Origin: Flavobacterium sp. 102
Lineage (GTDB): Bacteria; Bacteroidota; Bacteroidia; Flavobacteriales; Flavobacteriaceae
Reading direction: 5' to 3'
Assembly: GCF_003634615.1 (NCBI RefSeq)
Contig: NZ_RBKX01000001.1
Location: 3,534,001-3,598,000, forward strand
DNA: 64,000 bases
In this document: positions 1 to 9,103 of the stretch, piece after piece
How positions within the stretch are numbered: the first letter of the stretch is position 1
Layout of the letters: every line of letters begins with the position of its first letter
Position numbers and translations under genes: made by a program
Notes under the pieces: model-generated
Database searches by the model: none
Seen by the model: only the letters and a program-made list of their open reading frames with translations
What the model was told of the DNA's origin: nothing

Positions 1-38
1 TCTTTTCCTTTTCCTATAATGGCTAATATTCCGCACAT
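1..38 (-). CDS. asnB: Asparagine synthetase B (glutamine-hydrolysing), N-terminal fragment cut by the window edge
   Basis: The minus strand begins an ATG at position 38 and reads MCGILAIIGKGK before leaving the window, so only 12 residues are visible. Met followed by Cys-Gly-Ile is the hallmark of class II glutamine amidotransferases, in which Cys2 becomes the N-terminal nucleophile after Met removal. The sequence after it resembles asparagine synthetase B rather than GlmS (usually MCGIVGYIG) or PurF. The enzyme would make asparagine from aspartate, ATP and glutamine in the cytosol. It is divergent from the acyltransferase gene at 304. The identification rests on very few residues, so another class II amidotransferase is possible. 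Confidence 0.7.
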   Translation of the reverse strand, partial: MCGILAIIGKGK

Positions 39-266
39 AATCTTTTCTTTTAATTCTAAATTTGTTTATTTGATAAAGCAAAAATGCTATATTCGTTTTA
101 ATACAAAAACAAAAAACAAACAATTGATTATAATTTGTAACTAAAAAAAGAAATAAAGATTAATTACGAAAGTGAATCTACAAAAAAGAGAGTCTTTAAG
201 TAAGGATTTATAAAAATCAGCTTTTTTTAGTAATGAAGTATTCAAACATTGTAAAAACAATATTCT

Positions 267-274
267 ATATTTGG
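267..274 (+). promoter_or_regulatory. Candidate Bacteroidota -7 box (TATATTTG)
   Basis: TATATTTG matches the Bacteroidota -7 consensus TAnnTTTG. Transcription would begin near 280, which leaves a short leader before the ATG at 304 and argues against a TTG start at 271 lying inside the box. The -33 element is weak (TTG at 249-251, spacing shorter than usual). The rest of the asnB/acyltransferase divergent region (39-266) shows only A+T-rich sequence. Confidence 0.45.
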
Positions 275-303
275 TCAAAATCAAGTCAACGGTGACGTAT
301 TTC

Positions 304-1326
304 ATGAACTACACAGACTTTTTAAATAAAACTTCATTAGACAATAGGATAAATTGGGTTGACCAAGTTAAAGGCTTCACCATTTTTTTGGTGGTGTATG
401 GTCATAATTTTCCGTTCAATGAAAAATACATCTATAGCTTTCACATGCCTTTGTTTATTATGGTTGCAGGTTTTTTCCATCCGGCTGTATCCGCTTTGTC
501 CAACATAAAAAAAAGAACAACTTCTATTCTTGTTCCTTACTTTTTGTGGAGTTTTATTTTATTTGCGCTTTGGTTTTTCATTACCCGTAACTATGGTGAC
601 AATCTTCTGTACCATCTTTCTCCTCTTAAGAACTTTCTTGGAATATTTTATTCGCAAGGCGGAAGAGATTATATGGATTGGGGAATACCCATGTGGTTTT
701 TGCCTGCTATCTTTATGACTTTCTTGATTTTCCATTGGTTGCGAAAGATCAAAAACGACGCATTGTTTTGTGTTATTTTAGCGCTTATTCCGATTTGCGG
801 TTTTATTTATTCGAGGCTTACTCACATTAATTTACCATGGAGTATTAATATTGCTATGGTGGCTTTAATTTTCTATGCTTTTGGATTTTATGCCTTTCCA
901 AAAATAAATTCAATTGCCAAGAAAACAAGTATTCTCTTGGCGGCAATAATAGGACTGATTCATTTTTTTCTATATGATCACAATCTCAAAATAGACCTGT
1001 ACCGAGCGGTTTATGGAAACGAATTCTTTTTCATCTTAAATGGTATTTTGGGAAGTTTATTCATATTGTTCTTTTTCAAAGCTTTTCCGGTTTTCCGGTT
1101 TTTAGCCTTTATCGGAAAGTTTTCTTTGACTATATTGGCTTTACAGCTTTTGGCTATGACTTTTATCAAAGTAATTCTTCTGTATGTGTTGGGCCAAAAC
1201 GATTTTAATTTCTCGGAATGGGAACGTTTTTTATATGCTGTTTTGCAAATCATCTTAATGATTCCGGGGTTTTTCATCATCAACAACTATGTACCAATAT
1301 TAAATGGAGGTTTTAAAAAAATATAA
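304..1326 (+). CDS. Acyltransferase family 3 membrane protein
   Basis: This is a 340-residue multi-pass membrane protein of the acyltransferase-3 (OafA/NodX-like) family, which O-acylates surface sugars in the inner membrane. The N-terminal part reads INWVDQVKGFTIFLVVYGHN, matching the family pattern of a conserved Asp and Lys-Gly followed by a membrane segment ending in His. About ten hydrophobic segments follow. I chose the ATG at 304; an upstream TTG at 271 lies in frame but within a -7-like box. Its 3' end overlaps the next gene by 23 bases, so the two are probably translated together. The neighbour is a phosphoethanolamine-transferase-like enzyme, which suggests lipid A or glycan decoration. 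The acyl group and acceptor cannot be read from sequence. Confidence 0.8.
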   Translation: MNYTDFLNKTSLDNRINWVDQVKGFTIFLVVYGHNFPFNEKYIYSFHMPLFIMVAGFFHPAVSALSNIKKRTTSILVPYFLWSFILFALWFFITRNYGDNLLYHLSPLKNFLGIFYSQGGRDYMDWGIPMWFLPAIFMTFLIFHWLRKIKNDALFCVILALIPICGFIYSRLTHINLPWSINIAMVALIFYAFGFYAFPKINSIAKKTSILLAAIIGLIHFFLYDHNLKIDLYRAVYGNEFFFILNGILGSLFILFFFKAFPVFRFLAFIGKFSLTILALQLLAMTFIKVILLYVLGQNDFNFSEWERFLYAVLQIILMIPGFFIINNYVPILNGGFKKI

Positions 1327-2809
1327 AACACAGCTTCTTTTTCACTTGTTTTTGAATTTTGCCTTTGCCCTATTCATTACGCTTGCTTCCTATTACCATC
1401 TTCCGTTGTATTCATTTACTGATTACAGCTTTTACTTTTTCCACTTTTTGGCATTGCAATTTTCAATATTTGGTTTTTTATACTTTTTAAGCTTAAACAA
1501 ATACCTGTTCCGATTTTTGTTCCCTGTAATATTCATGCTTTTTTCGTGCATCGCTTATTGGGTTTATTTTCAAGACATTGCCATTTCGCATAGTATTATT
1601 CAGGTTTCATTGGAAACAAAGGCCGATATTATTTTGGACTTAATCAGTATTCCATTCATACTCTATCTTCTTTCTTCGATAACGATAATATTTTTTATAC
1701 TGAAGTATTATAACAAGCTAAAAGCAAACCAACTAAAATCACCTTTGACAATATTAGCGGTAATCGCCCTATTCAGTTATTCGTTTGTGGAAAATTATAG
1801 ATTTGGCACCTTCAACAGAAGATTACCTTATAATGTTATAACGTCTTCCAGAGAGTATTTTGGACAAAACAATCTTATTGTAAAACCAATCAACCAAACT
1901 ATAAAAGCCAATACTGACAGTTTAAACGTAATATTTATACTTGGTGAAAGTGTTAGAGCAGATCATCTTCAGCTGAATGGTTACCATAGAAAAACAACAC
2001 CGTTATTAGCCAAAAGAAAAAACATCATCAGCTTTCCGAATGCTTATACGCCTTTAACTTATACCGCGATTAGTGTTCCACAAATACTAACCAATGCAAC
2101 ACTTACCGATGATTACAGTCAGCCCAAATATTCTTTAATAGATGTTCTGAACCACGCCAAAATACAAACGAATTGGATTGGAAATCAAACACCAGAAAAA
2201 AGCTATGAAATATTTATTGAGCAATCGGGATATCAAAAAATCATTGATCCGTTACATTCCGAATTGAGTTTTCAGAAAGATTATGACGATAAAATGCTTC
2301 CGGTTTTCAAAACCATTTTTAAACCCAATCAAAGCCAATTTACAACCTTACACATGATGGGAAGCCATTGGTGGTATGAAACGAGATATCCTGATGTATT
2401 CAGAAAATTTCAACCCGCTATCAAAAGTAAACACATTCCTTCAAACACCAAAGAAGAAATGATAAACTCTTATGACAACACAATTTTATACCTTGATTTT
2501 TTTATTGATCAAGTGATTGAACATGCCGAAAAGCAAAATTCAAACACCTTGATTATTTACTTGGCTGACCACGGAGAAATTTTAGGCGAAGACAATTTGT
2601 GGCTACACGCACAATCCGGAAAAGCCAGCGAGAATCCGGCGATGCTTATTTGGTATTCTGAGAGTTTTAAAGAAAAATATCCCGAAACTATTTCCAAGTT
2701 GAAACTAAAACAAAACGAAAAAACCGACTTGGATTTCTTTTTCCACAGCATTTTGGATGTATACAAAATTGAAGGCATTGAATACAATAAGAAAAAAGTA
2801 ATTTTTTAA
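1304..2809 (+). CDS. Phosphoethanolamine transferase-like sulfatase-family membrane enzyme
   Basis: This 501-residue protein has about five N-terminal membrane segments (residues 10-160) and then a periplasmic alkaline-phosphatase/sulfatase-fold domain. GESVRADH at 214-221 supplies the first metal site, TAISVP at 254-259 carries the candidate nucleophile Thr254 in the position of the EptA threonine, and LADHGE near residue 424 supplies the other metal ligands. EptA/PmrC-type enzymes transfer phosphoethanolamine from phosphatidylethanolamine to lipid A or glycans. The start overlaps the acyltransferase gene by 23 bases, so they form a likely operon for envelope modification. The exact acceptor is inferred, not shown. 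Confidence 0.8.
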   Translation: MEVLKKYKTQLLFHLFLNFAFALFITLASYYHLPLYSFTDYSFYFFHFLALQFSIFGFLYFLSLNKYLFRFLFPVIFMLFSCIAYWVYFQDIAISHSIIQVSLETKADIILDLISIPFILYLLSSITIIFFILKYYNKLKANQLKSPLTILAVIALFSYSFVENYRFGTFNRRLPYNVITSSREYFGQNNLIVKPINQTIKANTDSLNVIFILGESVRADHLQLNGYHRKTTPLLAKRKNIISFPNAYTPLTYTAISVPQILTNATLTDDYSQPKYSLIDVLNHAKIQTNWIGNQTPEKSYEIFIEQSGYQKIIDPLHSELSFQKDYDDKMLPVFKTIFKPNQSQFTTLHMMGSHWWYETRYPDVFRKFQPAIKSKHIPSNTKEEMINSYDNTILYLDFFIDQVIEHAEKQNSNTLIIYLADHGEILGEDNLWLHAQSGKASENPAMLIWYSESFKEKYPETISKLKLKQNEKTDLDFFFHSILDVYKIEGIEYNKKKVIF

Positions 2810-2815
2810 ATCTGT

Positions 2816-3265
2816 CTATTCAACCGTTTCTATAAGATAAGGTTTCCCATTCATATCAAACTCAAATCCGATTGAATTTCCCATCAATTTACTACCTAAA
2901 GGTGATTGTGGTGAAAGTGCAAAAACCGTTTTACTATCGATAGTTATTTTAGGCAAAGCGACACTGATAAAAAGCAACATACCATTGGCTTGCACTAAAC
3001 TTCCCAAAGCTACTTTTTGATGTCTGGCAGCAGCATCAATTTTTTCAAGAACTACTTTCTGTTCGAGAATTTCTTTGAGTTTGTGATTCAGTTTTTCCTG
3101 TTCCAAATGCATCATCGATAATGCAGTTTCGTGCTTATCGCCTGCCGAACCTTTGGCATCATTTTGCGCATCAATCGTCAAACCGGAAATCATGTCTTGA
3201 AAAACATCAATTCGGTCTTGGATTAATTCTTTGTAACGAAGAAGGATTTGTTGTTTAAAAGTCAT
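2816..3265 (-). CDS. Gre-like transcript cleavage factor family protein
   Basis: This is a 149-residue protein starting at the ATG at 3265 (MTFKQQ); an in-frame TTG at 3280 overlaps an intergenic repeat and is unlikely. The first 75 residues form a predicted helical hairpin with a polar tip (DAKGSAGDKHETA, residues 41-53). The C-terminal half ends with SPQSPLGSKLMGN followed by a short strand pair, which resembles the FKBP-like C-terminal domain of GreA/GreB. Gre factors insert their coiled coil into RNA polymerase to promote cleavage of backtracked RNA. Such short flavobacterial relatives are often misnamed as acyl-carrier synthases. The cleavage activity is not established, because the tip differs from canonical GreA. 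Confidence 0.6.
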   Translation of the reverse strand: MTFKQQILLRYKELIQDRIDVFQDMISGLTIDAQNDAKGSAGDKHETALSMMHLEQEKLNHKLKEILEQKVVLEKIDAAARHQKVALGSLVQANGMLLFISVALPKITIDSKTVFALSPQSPLGSKLMGNSIGFEFDMNGKPYLIETVE

Positions 3266-3272
3266 TTGTTTT

Positions 3273-3366
3273 AACCGCAAAGGTCACAAAGTTTTTCGCA
3301 GAGTTCGCTAAGAAACCCTTTTAAACACTTTGCGTGCTTCGCGGTTCCTCAGCGAACTTTGCGGTT
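3273..3366. repeat. Intergenic inverted-repeat element (AACCGCAAAG ... CTTTGCGGTT)
   Basis: AACCGCAAAG at 3273-3282 and its exact reverse complement CTTTGCGGTT at 3357-3366 flank a 94-bp element. Inside it TTCGCTAAG (from about 3304) and CTCAGCGAA (about 3348-3356) also pair imperfectly. The element fills the gap between the Gre-like gene and the barrel gene. Related fragments occur at 56288-56309 and 56812-56833, so it belongs to a dispersed family. In RNA it could form a long hairpin, but no T-run makes it a classical terminator. Confidence 0.7.
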
Positions 3367-3373
3367 GAATAGA

Positions 3374-5095
3374 TTAAAAGTCGAATTTATAACTCGCACC
3401 ACCAAGCACTTGCAATCCTTGCACCGGATAGTTTAACCAACGTTGGTAATCTTGGTTAGCTAAGTTATTTCCTTTTAAGAAAAAGGTCAAACGCTCGCTG
3501 TATTTGAATCCAACATGTGCATTTAAATCGAAATAACTATCCAAAGTTACATTCTGAATTGGATAATCAATCAACAACGAACTGCGGATAAATTGGTCTT
3601 TTCTTTCTCCAACAAAAAACAAGCTGGTTCCGGCGTACCATTTTGGCGTAATATTGACATCCAAATTAGCACCTACTTTTATTCCCGGTAAATTCCAAGC
3701 TTCACCTTGTGCATCCATCGTGTAGCTGTTGAAAGTACCGTTTATCCCAAAAGTTACATTTTTAGAGAAATCCGCTTTCAGTTCCCCAAAGAAACTAATG
3801 GTTTTTACGTTGTCATACAATACATTGAAGGAATTTCCAAAAGTATAACCGTCTGTGTTCGGATTATTTTCGTCGTAACCATAGCTTTTGAATAATGGTT
3901 TGTTTTCTTCACTCAAATAAGAACCACGAACATTATAACTCACGCTATTGGCTAATTTTCCTTTTAAACCAACATACACATCAAACTTCTGATCCGTTGG
4001 CGCAACACCTAATGTTGGTGCCACAAAGAAGTTTTCCTGTACAAAATCGTGATAAGAGTTTTGTTTCAATGCACCTTCAATTCCGGCATAAAAAATCATT
4101 AAATCACCAACAACTCTATACGAACCGGTAACTTGCGGATAGATAAAGAATTTGCTTTCTCCTTCTTCTTGCGCAGCACTGTAAAAGAAACCTACTCCGG
4201 CATTAATCGTCAAATCATCTTTTTGGATTTTAACACTAGGTTGAAAACCAACATTGGTAAAACCATATTTATAACTTGGATTTCCTGAAATGTCTTGATC
4301 AAAAGAACCACTGATGTAATCTAAGATGAAGTCGGCTTTAATTTTTTGCTCTACAATATCAAATTCTAAGGATGGCTTGGCTACAAAACGATTTTCCGCT
4401 GATCCAAAAGCATCCCAAAAACGACTGAATTTAATTGAACTTTCTTTTAAAACACTACTCAATCCTAATCTTCCACCAACATATAATGTATGGTAAGTTT
4501 GTTGTTCATCAATGGTTTCAATCGTTGCATCCGAAAAAACTCCCGGTGGAATTCCATACCAATTGTAAATTTGGTTTTTATACCCTAAATCGGCATTCCA
4601 AGTCATGGCTTTGGTTCGGCTTCCGTAGGTCAAATCTAAAGCCGTGTTCATGAATTTATCGTCTAAAATGACATTATCAATTCCACCTTGAGACGAACTG
4701 TGACGCAACATACCACCGAAATAATCGGTATTGCTTACGTTTTCCGTAACGAACAATTCAACATTGGCTGTGCCGTAATTTCCGGCAGCTAATGTCAAAT
4801 AATTACTAAAGATTTTCTCTTCAGGCGATTTGTCAACATTGGCTGCTTTTCCTTTAGAAGGTGCAAAAGTAGAAGCTACCGGAAAAGAAAAAATGTTGTA
4901 CTTGATGTTTTCTTTTTTTAAGGTTTCTTCGTCATCCAAAGTTGGCGTTTCCTTTACTTTAAAAGCATCAGAAATTGTTGGCGTATAAGGTTTCACGACG
5001 TTTACCACTTCAGTTCCTATATTGTCATCTTTCTTTTGGGCAAAGGAGATTTGGGTCAAAAAGAGAACGGCTACTATATATTTTACTTGTTTCAT
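3374..5095 (-). CDS. Outer-membrane beta-barrel protein related to TonB-dependent receptors
   Basis: This 573-residue protein has a signal peptide (cleavage near SFAQ, about residue 19). A polar N-terminal stretch (20-95) is followed by many amphipathic beta strands and a terminal strand ending in aromatic Phe (YKFDF), typical of outer-membrane barrels. The segment FFLKGNNLANQDYQRW near the C-terminus is a pattern common at the end of TonB-dependent receptors. I see no clear plug domain, and the length is short for a full receptor. It lies 54 bases downstream of the large TPR protein gene on the same strand, so the two are probably co-expressed. The substrate is unknown. Confidence 0.65.
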   Translation of the reverse strand: MKQVKYIVAVLFLTQISFAQKKDDNIGTEVVNVVKPYTPTISDAFKVKETPTLDDEETLKKENIKYNIFSFPVASTFAPSKGKAANVDKSPEEKIFSNYLTLAAGNYGTANVELFVTENVSNTDYFGGMLRHSSSQGGIDNVILDDKFMNTALDLTYGSRTKAMTWNADLGYKNQIYNWYGIPPGVFSDATIETIDEQQTYHTLYVGGRLGLSSVLKESSIKFSRFWDAFGSAENRFVAKPSLEFDIVEQKIKADFILDYISGSFDQDISGNPSYKYGFTNVGFQPSVKIQKDDLTINAGVGFFYSAAQEEGESKFFIYPQVTGSYRVVGDLMIFYAGIEGALKQNSYHDFVQENFFVAPTLGVAPTDQKFDVYVGLKGKLANSVSYNVRGSYLSEENKPLFKSYGYDENNPNTDGYTFGNSFNVLYDNVKTISFFGELKADFSKNVTFGINGTFNSYTMDAQGEAWNLPGIKVGANLDVNITPKWYAGTSLFFVGERKDQFIRSSLLIDYPIQNVTLDSYFDLNAHVGFKYSERLTFFLKGNNLANQDYQRWLNYPVQGLQVLGGASYKFDF

Positions 5096-5108
5096 ATCTA
5101 TTTAAAAT

Positions 5109-5147
5109 TTCACAGAGGTTCACTAAGAAGCTCAAAGATTCACAGAG
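5109..5147. repeat. Short intergenic direct repeat (TTCACAGAG x2)
   Basis: TTCACAGAG occurs at 5109-5117 and again at 5139-5147, with TTCACTAAGAAGCTCAAAG between them. It sits in the gap between the TPR gene and the barrel gene and abuts the TPR stop codon. The wording resembles the other short repeats in this window (CACAAAG, TTCGCTAAG), so it may be a degenerate member of the same intergenic repeat group. Confidence 0.5.
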
Positions 5148-5149
5148 AT

Positions 5150-8100
5150 TTAATCGGTTATTGAGGAATTCGTTTTGGCCGCTTCGCCTTTGATTATGTC
5201 CAATTCGGTTTGCGCTTCCGCTACGATATCGGCATAGGAAGCAAAATTTTTAATTACACTATCCAAGATAGATGTTGCGCTGAAATTGTCTTTTAATTGG
5301 TAATAGTTTTTCGCCATTACAATCAAACCTTTAGCACCAAAATATTTATAACCTGAATAATCTTTGGCTAATTTTTGAACTGTTTTATTCGAATCTTCAT
5401 ATTTACCGTCTTTGTTTTTGAAATAGGCTTCATAATACAATGCTTCGGCGGCTAGTTCTCCTTTGGCAATAGTTAATAGTTTGGCGTAAGCCACACGAGC
5501 TTTAGCTTCATCATTCACTTGAATCGCCGCACGAGCAACAATAATTTGCGCATCACTCTTAACTTTATTATCTGTTTTTGGATTAGCCAAAACCTTGTCA
5601 GCATAAACTACAGCATTAGCATAATCTTTTTGTTCATAATAAGCACGCATCAAATTGGCTTGTGCAAAAGTTACGTTTTGAGGAAAATCAGCTTCTGCTT
5701 CTAAGCGTTTCAAGACCGGAGAAGCTTTGGTGTAATCGTTTTTCTTTAAATGAATTTCGGCCAAACGCGCTAACGATTGTTCGGTAAATTCGTTTCTCTG
5801 TTTGTTGATTACGTATTCATAATTGGCCACCGAATTACCTTCCAAACCATCAGCATAATAAGATTGCGCCAAATAGAAATTGGCCTTCAACGCGTGAATT
5901 CCGTTTGGAAATTTAGACACATAACCGCTCAAACTCGAGATCGCTTGCTTGGTATTGTTTTGCAAATATTGTTTTTCTGCAGCTTCATAAGTATCATTAT
6001 CCAATTCGGCATCAGTTACTTCTACGAAATCCAAAGTTCTTACCCAAGAGGCATATTCGTCTACTTTTCCGTTGTCCATATAAATCAAACGCGCAGTAGA
6101 AACTGCTTCTAATGCTTCCGGAGATTTTGGATAATCGGCCGCTACTTTTTTGAATTTAGCCAAAGCCAATTCATCTTTTTGTGCATTATAATAAACCAAT
6201 CCTTGACGCAAAACTGCTTTCGAAGCAAACGAGCCGTTTTTGAATTCGCTCAACAATTGGTCATAAGTTTTTACAGCCAAATCGGTTTTTCCTTCGGCTA
6301 CATACGTATTCCCTAACTCAAACAAAGCGTCATCACGGAATTTTGAGGTTTTGAAATTTTGCAAGAACTTATTGAAGTCTTCAATTTTCTTATCATTTCG
6401 CGAAACGAAACCATAACTCAAGGCTTTTTGGAACGCTGCATAATCGGCGTCAATGCCTTTCATTTCGATGGCTTTGTTGTAAGCATCCATGGCAGGCCAA
6501 TATTTAGAAGTCACGAATCGGGAATCGCCTAAACGCAAATACGCGTCATTCAAACGCACTTTATCGTCTTTGTTTCCGTCAATGAAATTTTGGAAATAAT
6601 TTCCGGCTTGTTCGTATTCCTTTTGCTTGAAATAAGCGTAAGCGATGTTGTAATTGATGTTTTTATGTTCCGGTGTTTCTTTGGCGGAAGCATAAGCTAC
6701 AAATTGTTTGAAACTCAACAAAGCTTCATTGAAATTGTCTAAAACATATTCGGTTTCGCCTTTCCAGAAAGTCGCTCTGGCAGTGAACTTTTCATTTTTT
6801 GGCGTCGCAATTGACTTTTTAAACATGCCTAAAGCACCTTTATAATCGCCATCCGTATACAATTCAATCCCGCGATAGAAAGTTACTTTTTGATAAGCCG
6901 GCTTGTTTTCGACGGTATTGTTTTTTTCCAATAACGTCAACGCATCTTTATAATTTTTCGAAGTGATATACGAATTGATTAACAAATTTTCGATTTCAAC
7001 TTTGCTGGTCGAATTCGGATATTTGGTCAAAAACGCCGACAATACATCCGGAACCGATTGGTAGGAGTTTCCGATTTCGTAACTCAATTTGGCGTAATTT
7101 AAATTGGCATCTTCCTGAATTTGTTTGTCAAAATCCATTTCAGAAGCACTTTTAAAAGCGTTCAATGCTTGTTGTTTTTTATCGGTTTTGAAATAACATT
7201 CACCCAAGTGATAATAGCCATTTTGAGCTACCGAATCTTTTCCTTCAATGATTTTATTGAATTGCAAAATCGCATTTTCATAGTCTTTTTGCATGTAGTA
7301 AGTGTAACCTAATTGGTAATAATCAGTGTTACTCCATTTGCCTTTTTTGCCTCGGTATTCTTTTAAATAAGGCAATGCTTTGTCATATTGTTTCAAATTG
7401 AAATGACTTTCGCCTATGATTTTATTCAATTCAGATTTTTCGGAAGCGTTTGAATTGGGCATTGCAGTCAAACCGGCTTGAATGGCTTGCTCAAATTCAC
7501 CGGCTTTAAAATGCATGTCGGCTTTGAAATAAGACAATTTCTCTTTGTATTTTTCTTCGGTTTCAACTTCTTTGAAATATTTATTCGCTTCTTGGTAATT
7601 GTTGCCTTCATATTCCATAAATCCTAAGTAGTAATTGGCTTGTGTTCCGTATTCTTTAGAATTCACGACTTTTTTCAGATACTCAGCGGCTTCTTTTTTG
7701 TTTCCGGCTGTAAAATGAGCATAGCCTTTTTGGAACGTAAATTTTTCACTTTGCTCATAAGTTAAAGCACTTTCATCTACTTTATCAAAGTATTGCAGTG
7801 CTTGCGGAAATTTACCTTGTTCAAAATAATATTGGGCTACTTCAATGTAAGCTTGATTTTGTTTCGAACTCGTTGGATAATCAGCAACGAATTTTTCCAT
7901 CAACTCATCGGCATTGCTTTGATTTAAATGAATAGCACAATTGGCGATATAATAAGCACAGTCGGATTGAACATCTTCTGCTCTGCTGTCTTGCTTTACT
8001 CTTTCGAAAAGAATTTGGGCCGATTGGTACTGCTTGTCTTTGTACAATAAAATAGCCTTGTCGAAATCGGATAAATTATGGGTATAAATAGCAGATTGTT

Positions 8101-8164
8101 GGGCTGACATCGTTGAAATTCCTGCAACAGTCAGTAGAAAACATAACATTAAAACTCTACGCAT
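5150..8164 (-). CDS. Large tetratricopeptide-repeat protein, exported
   Basis: This 1004-residue protein has an N-terminal signal peptide (MRRVLMLCFLLTVAGISTMSAQ) and is otherwise made of tandem TPR-type helical hairpins over its whole length. Repeated signatures include AIHLNQ, QALQYFDKV, YYLGFMEYEGNNYQEANKYF and AYYEQKDYANAVVYADKVL. TPR arrays are protein-binding scaffolds, and here the array would lie in the periplasm. The gene is followed after 54 bases by the barrel gene, so it may act with that outer-membrane protein. No catalytic domain is visible. A -7-like box on the minus strand at 8185-8192 probably drives both genes. Confidence 0.8.
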   Translation of the reverse strand: MRRVLMLCFLLTVAGISTMSAQQSAIYTHNLSDFDKAILLYKDKQYQSAQILFERVKQDSRAEDVQSDCAYYIANCAIHLNQSNADELMEKFVADYPTSSKQNQAYIEVAQYYFEQGKFPQALQYFDKVDESALTYEQSEKFTFQKGYAHFTAGNKKEAAEYLKKVVNSKEYGTQANYYLGFMEYEGNNYQEANKYFKEVETEEKYKEKLSYFKADMHFKAGEFEQAIQAGLTAMPNSNASEKSELNKIIGESHFNLKQYDKALPYLKEYRGKKGKWSNTDYYQLGYTYYMQKDYENAILQFNKIIEGKDSVAQNGYYHLGECYFKTDKKQQALNAFKSASEMDFDKQIQEDANLNYAKLSYEIGNSYQSVPDVLSAFLTKYPNSTSKVEIENLLINSYITSKNYKDALTLLEKNNTVENKPAYQKVTFYRGIELYTDGDYKGALGMFKKSIATPKNEKFTARATFWKGETEYVLDNFNEALLSFKQFVAYASAKETPEHKNINYNIAYAYFKQKEYEQAGNYFQNFIDGNKDDKVRLNDAYLRLGDSRFVTSKYWPAMDAYNKAIEMKGIDADYAAFQKALSYGFVSRNDKKIEDFNKFLQNFKTSKFRDDALFELGNTYVAEGKTDLAVKTYDQLLSEFKNGSFASKAVLRQGLVYYNAQKDELALAKFKKVAADYPKSPEALEAVSTARLIYMDNGKVDEYASWVRTLDFVEVTDAELDNDTYEAAEKQYLQNNTKQAISSLSGYVSKFPNGIHALKANFYLAQSYYADGLEGNSVANYEYVINKQRNEFTEQSLARLAEIHLKKNDYTKASPVLKRLEAEADFPQNVTFAQANLMRAYYEQKDYANAVVYADKVLANPKTDNKVKSDAQIIVARAAIQVNDEAKARVAYAKLLTIAKGELAAEALYYEAYFKNKDGKYEDSNKTVQKLAKDYSGYKYFGAKGLIVMAKNYYQLKDNFSATSILDSVIKNFASYADIVAEAQTELDIIKGEAAKTNSSITD

Positions 8165-8184
8165 GGTCTTTATTTTTACTTATC

Positions 8185-8192
8185 CAAAAATA
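8185..8192 (-). promoter_or_regulatory. Candidate -7 box for the TPR/barrel operon
   Basis: On the minus strand the sequence reads TATTTTTG, matching TAnnTTTG, and lies 21 bases before the ATG at 8164. A convincing -33 element was not seen. The rest of 8193-8419 holds A+T-rich sequence, including a low-complexity run of TCTATTATC-like words near 8320-8352, and no gene. Confidence 0.4.
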
Positions 8193-8419
8193 TTACTCTA
8201 TACACTATAACGTGAAAACTATACCATTTATTATAAACATTCTTTTAAACAATTTCTTTTGAGGAAAAGATAAGAGAAGATGAGACAAAAAGAGGAGAGA
8301 CATTCTATTTGAAATGAGTCTATTATCTATCCGTCTATCATCTATTATCTGAATTAGAAAAATATATTTTGAATACAAGCCTTATCTTTATTACTTTTAC
8401 CACATAAACCAAATTACTC

Positions 8420-9103
8420 ATGTCACAAACAGTTTTATCTTTAAAAAACGTTACTATTTATCAGGAAAAGAAAGTGATTTTATCACAAGTTAACCTTGAA
8501 GTAAAAGAAGGCGAATTCCTTTATATCATTGGTAAAACAGGTACGGGTAAAAGTAGTTTTATGAAAACTTTATACGGAGATTTGCCTTTGACTGAAGGTT
8601 CCGGAACTATTGTGGGCTATGATTTGGTGAACTTAAAGGAAAATGACATTCCGTTTTTGAGAAGAAAGATTGGGATTGTTTTTCAGGACTTTCAATTATT
8701 GCACGATAGAAGCGTAAACAAAAACATGTTGTTCGTTTTAAAAGCTACCGGTTGGAGTGATGAAAAAGCGATGCAAGACAAAATCGACGAAGTTTTAGAA
8801 AAAGTTGGTTTAAAAGGAATTGCCAACAAAATGCCGCACCAACTTTCGGGCGGAGAACAACAAAGAGTAGCGATTGCGAGAGCATTATTGAACGATCCGG
8901 AATTAATCCTAGCAGATGAACCAACGGGAAATTTAGACCCGCAAACCAGCGCGGAAGTTTTGGCTGTATTGAAAAAAATCAACGAAAATGGTAAAACCGT
9001 AATTATGGCCACACACGATTATGCGGTGATTATGAAATTTCCATCGAAAACGTTGAAATGTGAAGACAATACTATTTTTGAAGTCGTTCAGAAGACGGTT
9101 TAA
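8420..9103 (+). CDS. ftsE: Cell-division ABC transporter ATPase FtsE
   Basis: This 227-residue cytosolic ABC ATPase carries Walker A GKTGTGKSS (about residues 38-46), a Q-loop in GIVFQDFQLL, the signature LSGGEQQR, Walker B with the D-loop in ILADEPTGNLDP, and the switch His in ATHDY. Length and the RRKIGIVFQDFQLLHDRSV stretch fit FtsE, which works with the membrane protein FtsX to activate septal peptidoglycan hydrolases. No ftsX is adjacent. The closely related LolD and MacB ATPases are alternatives. The 3' end overlaps the convergent membrane-protein gene by 32 bases. Confidence 0.75.
   Translation: MSQTVLSLKNVTIYQEKKVILSQVNLEVKEGEFLYIIGKTGTGKSSFMKTLYGDLPLTEGSGTIVGYDLVNLKENDIPFLRRKIGIVFQDFQLLHDRSVNKNMLFVLKATGWSDEKAMQDKIDEVLEKVGLKGIANKMPHQLSGGEQQRVAIARALLNDPELILADEPTGNLDPQTSAEVLAVLKKINENGKTVIMATHDYAVIMKFPSKTLKCEDNTIFEVVQKTV

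Noticed and set aside
8320..8352. TCTATTATC-like run as a regulatory repeat
   Set aside because: The units are irregular in length and A+T-rich, so low complexity explains them.
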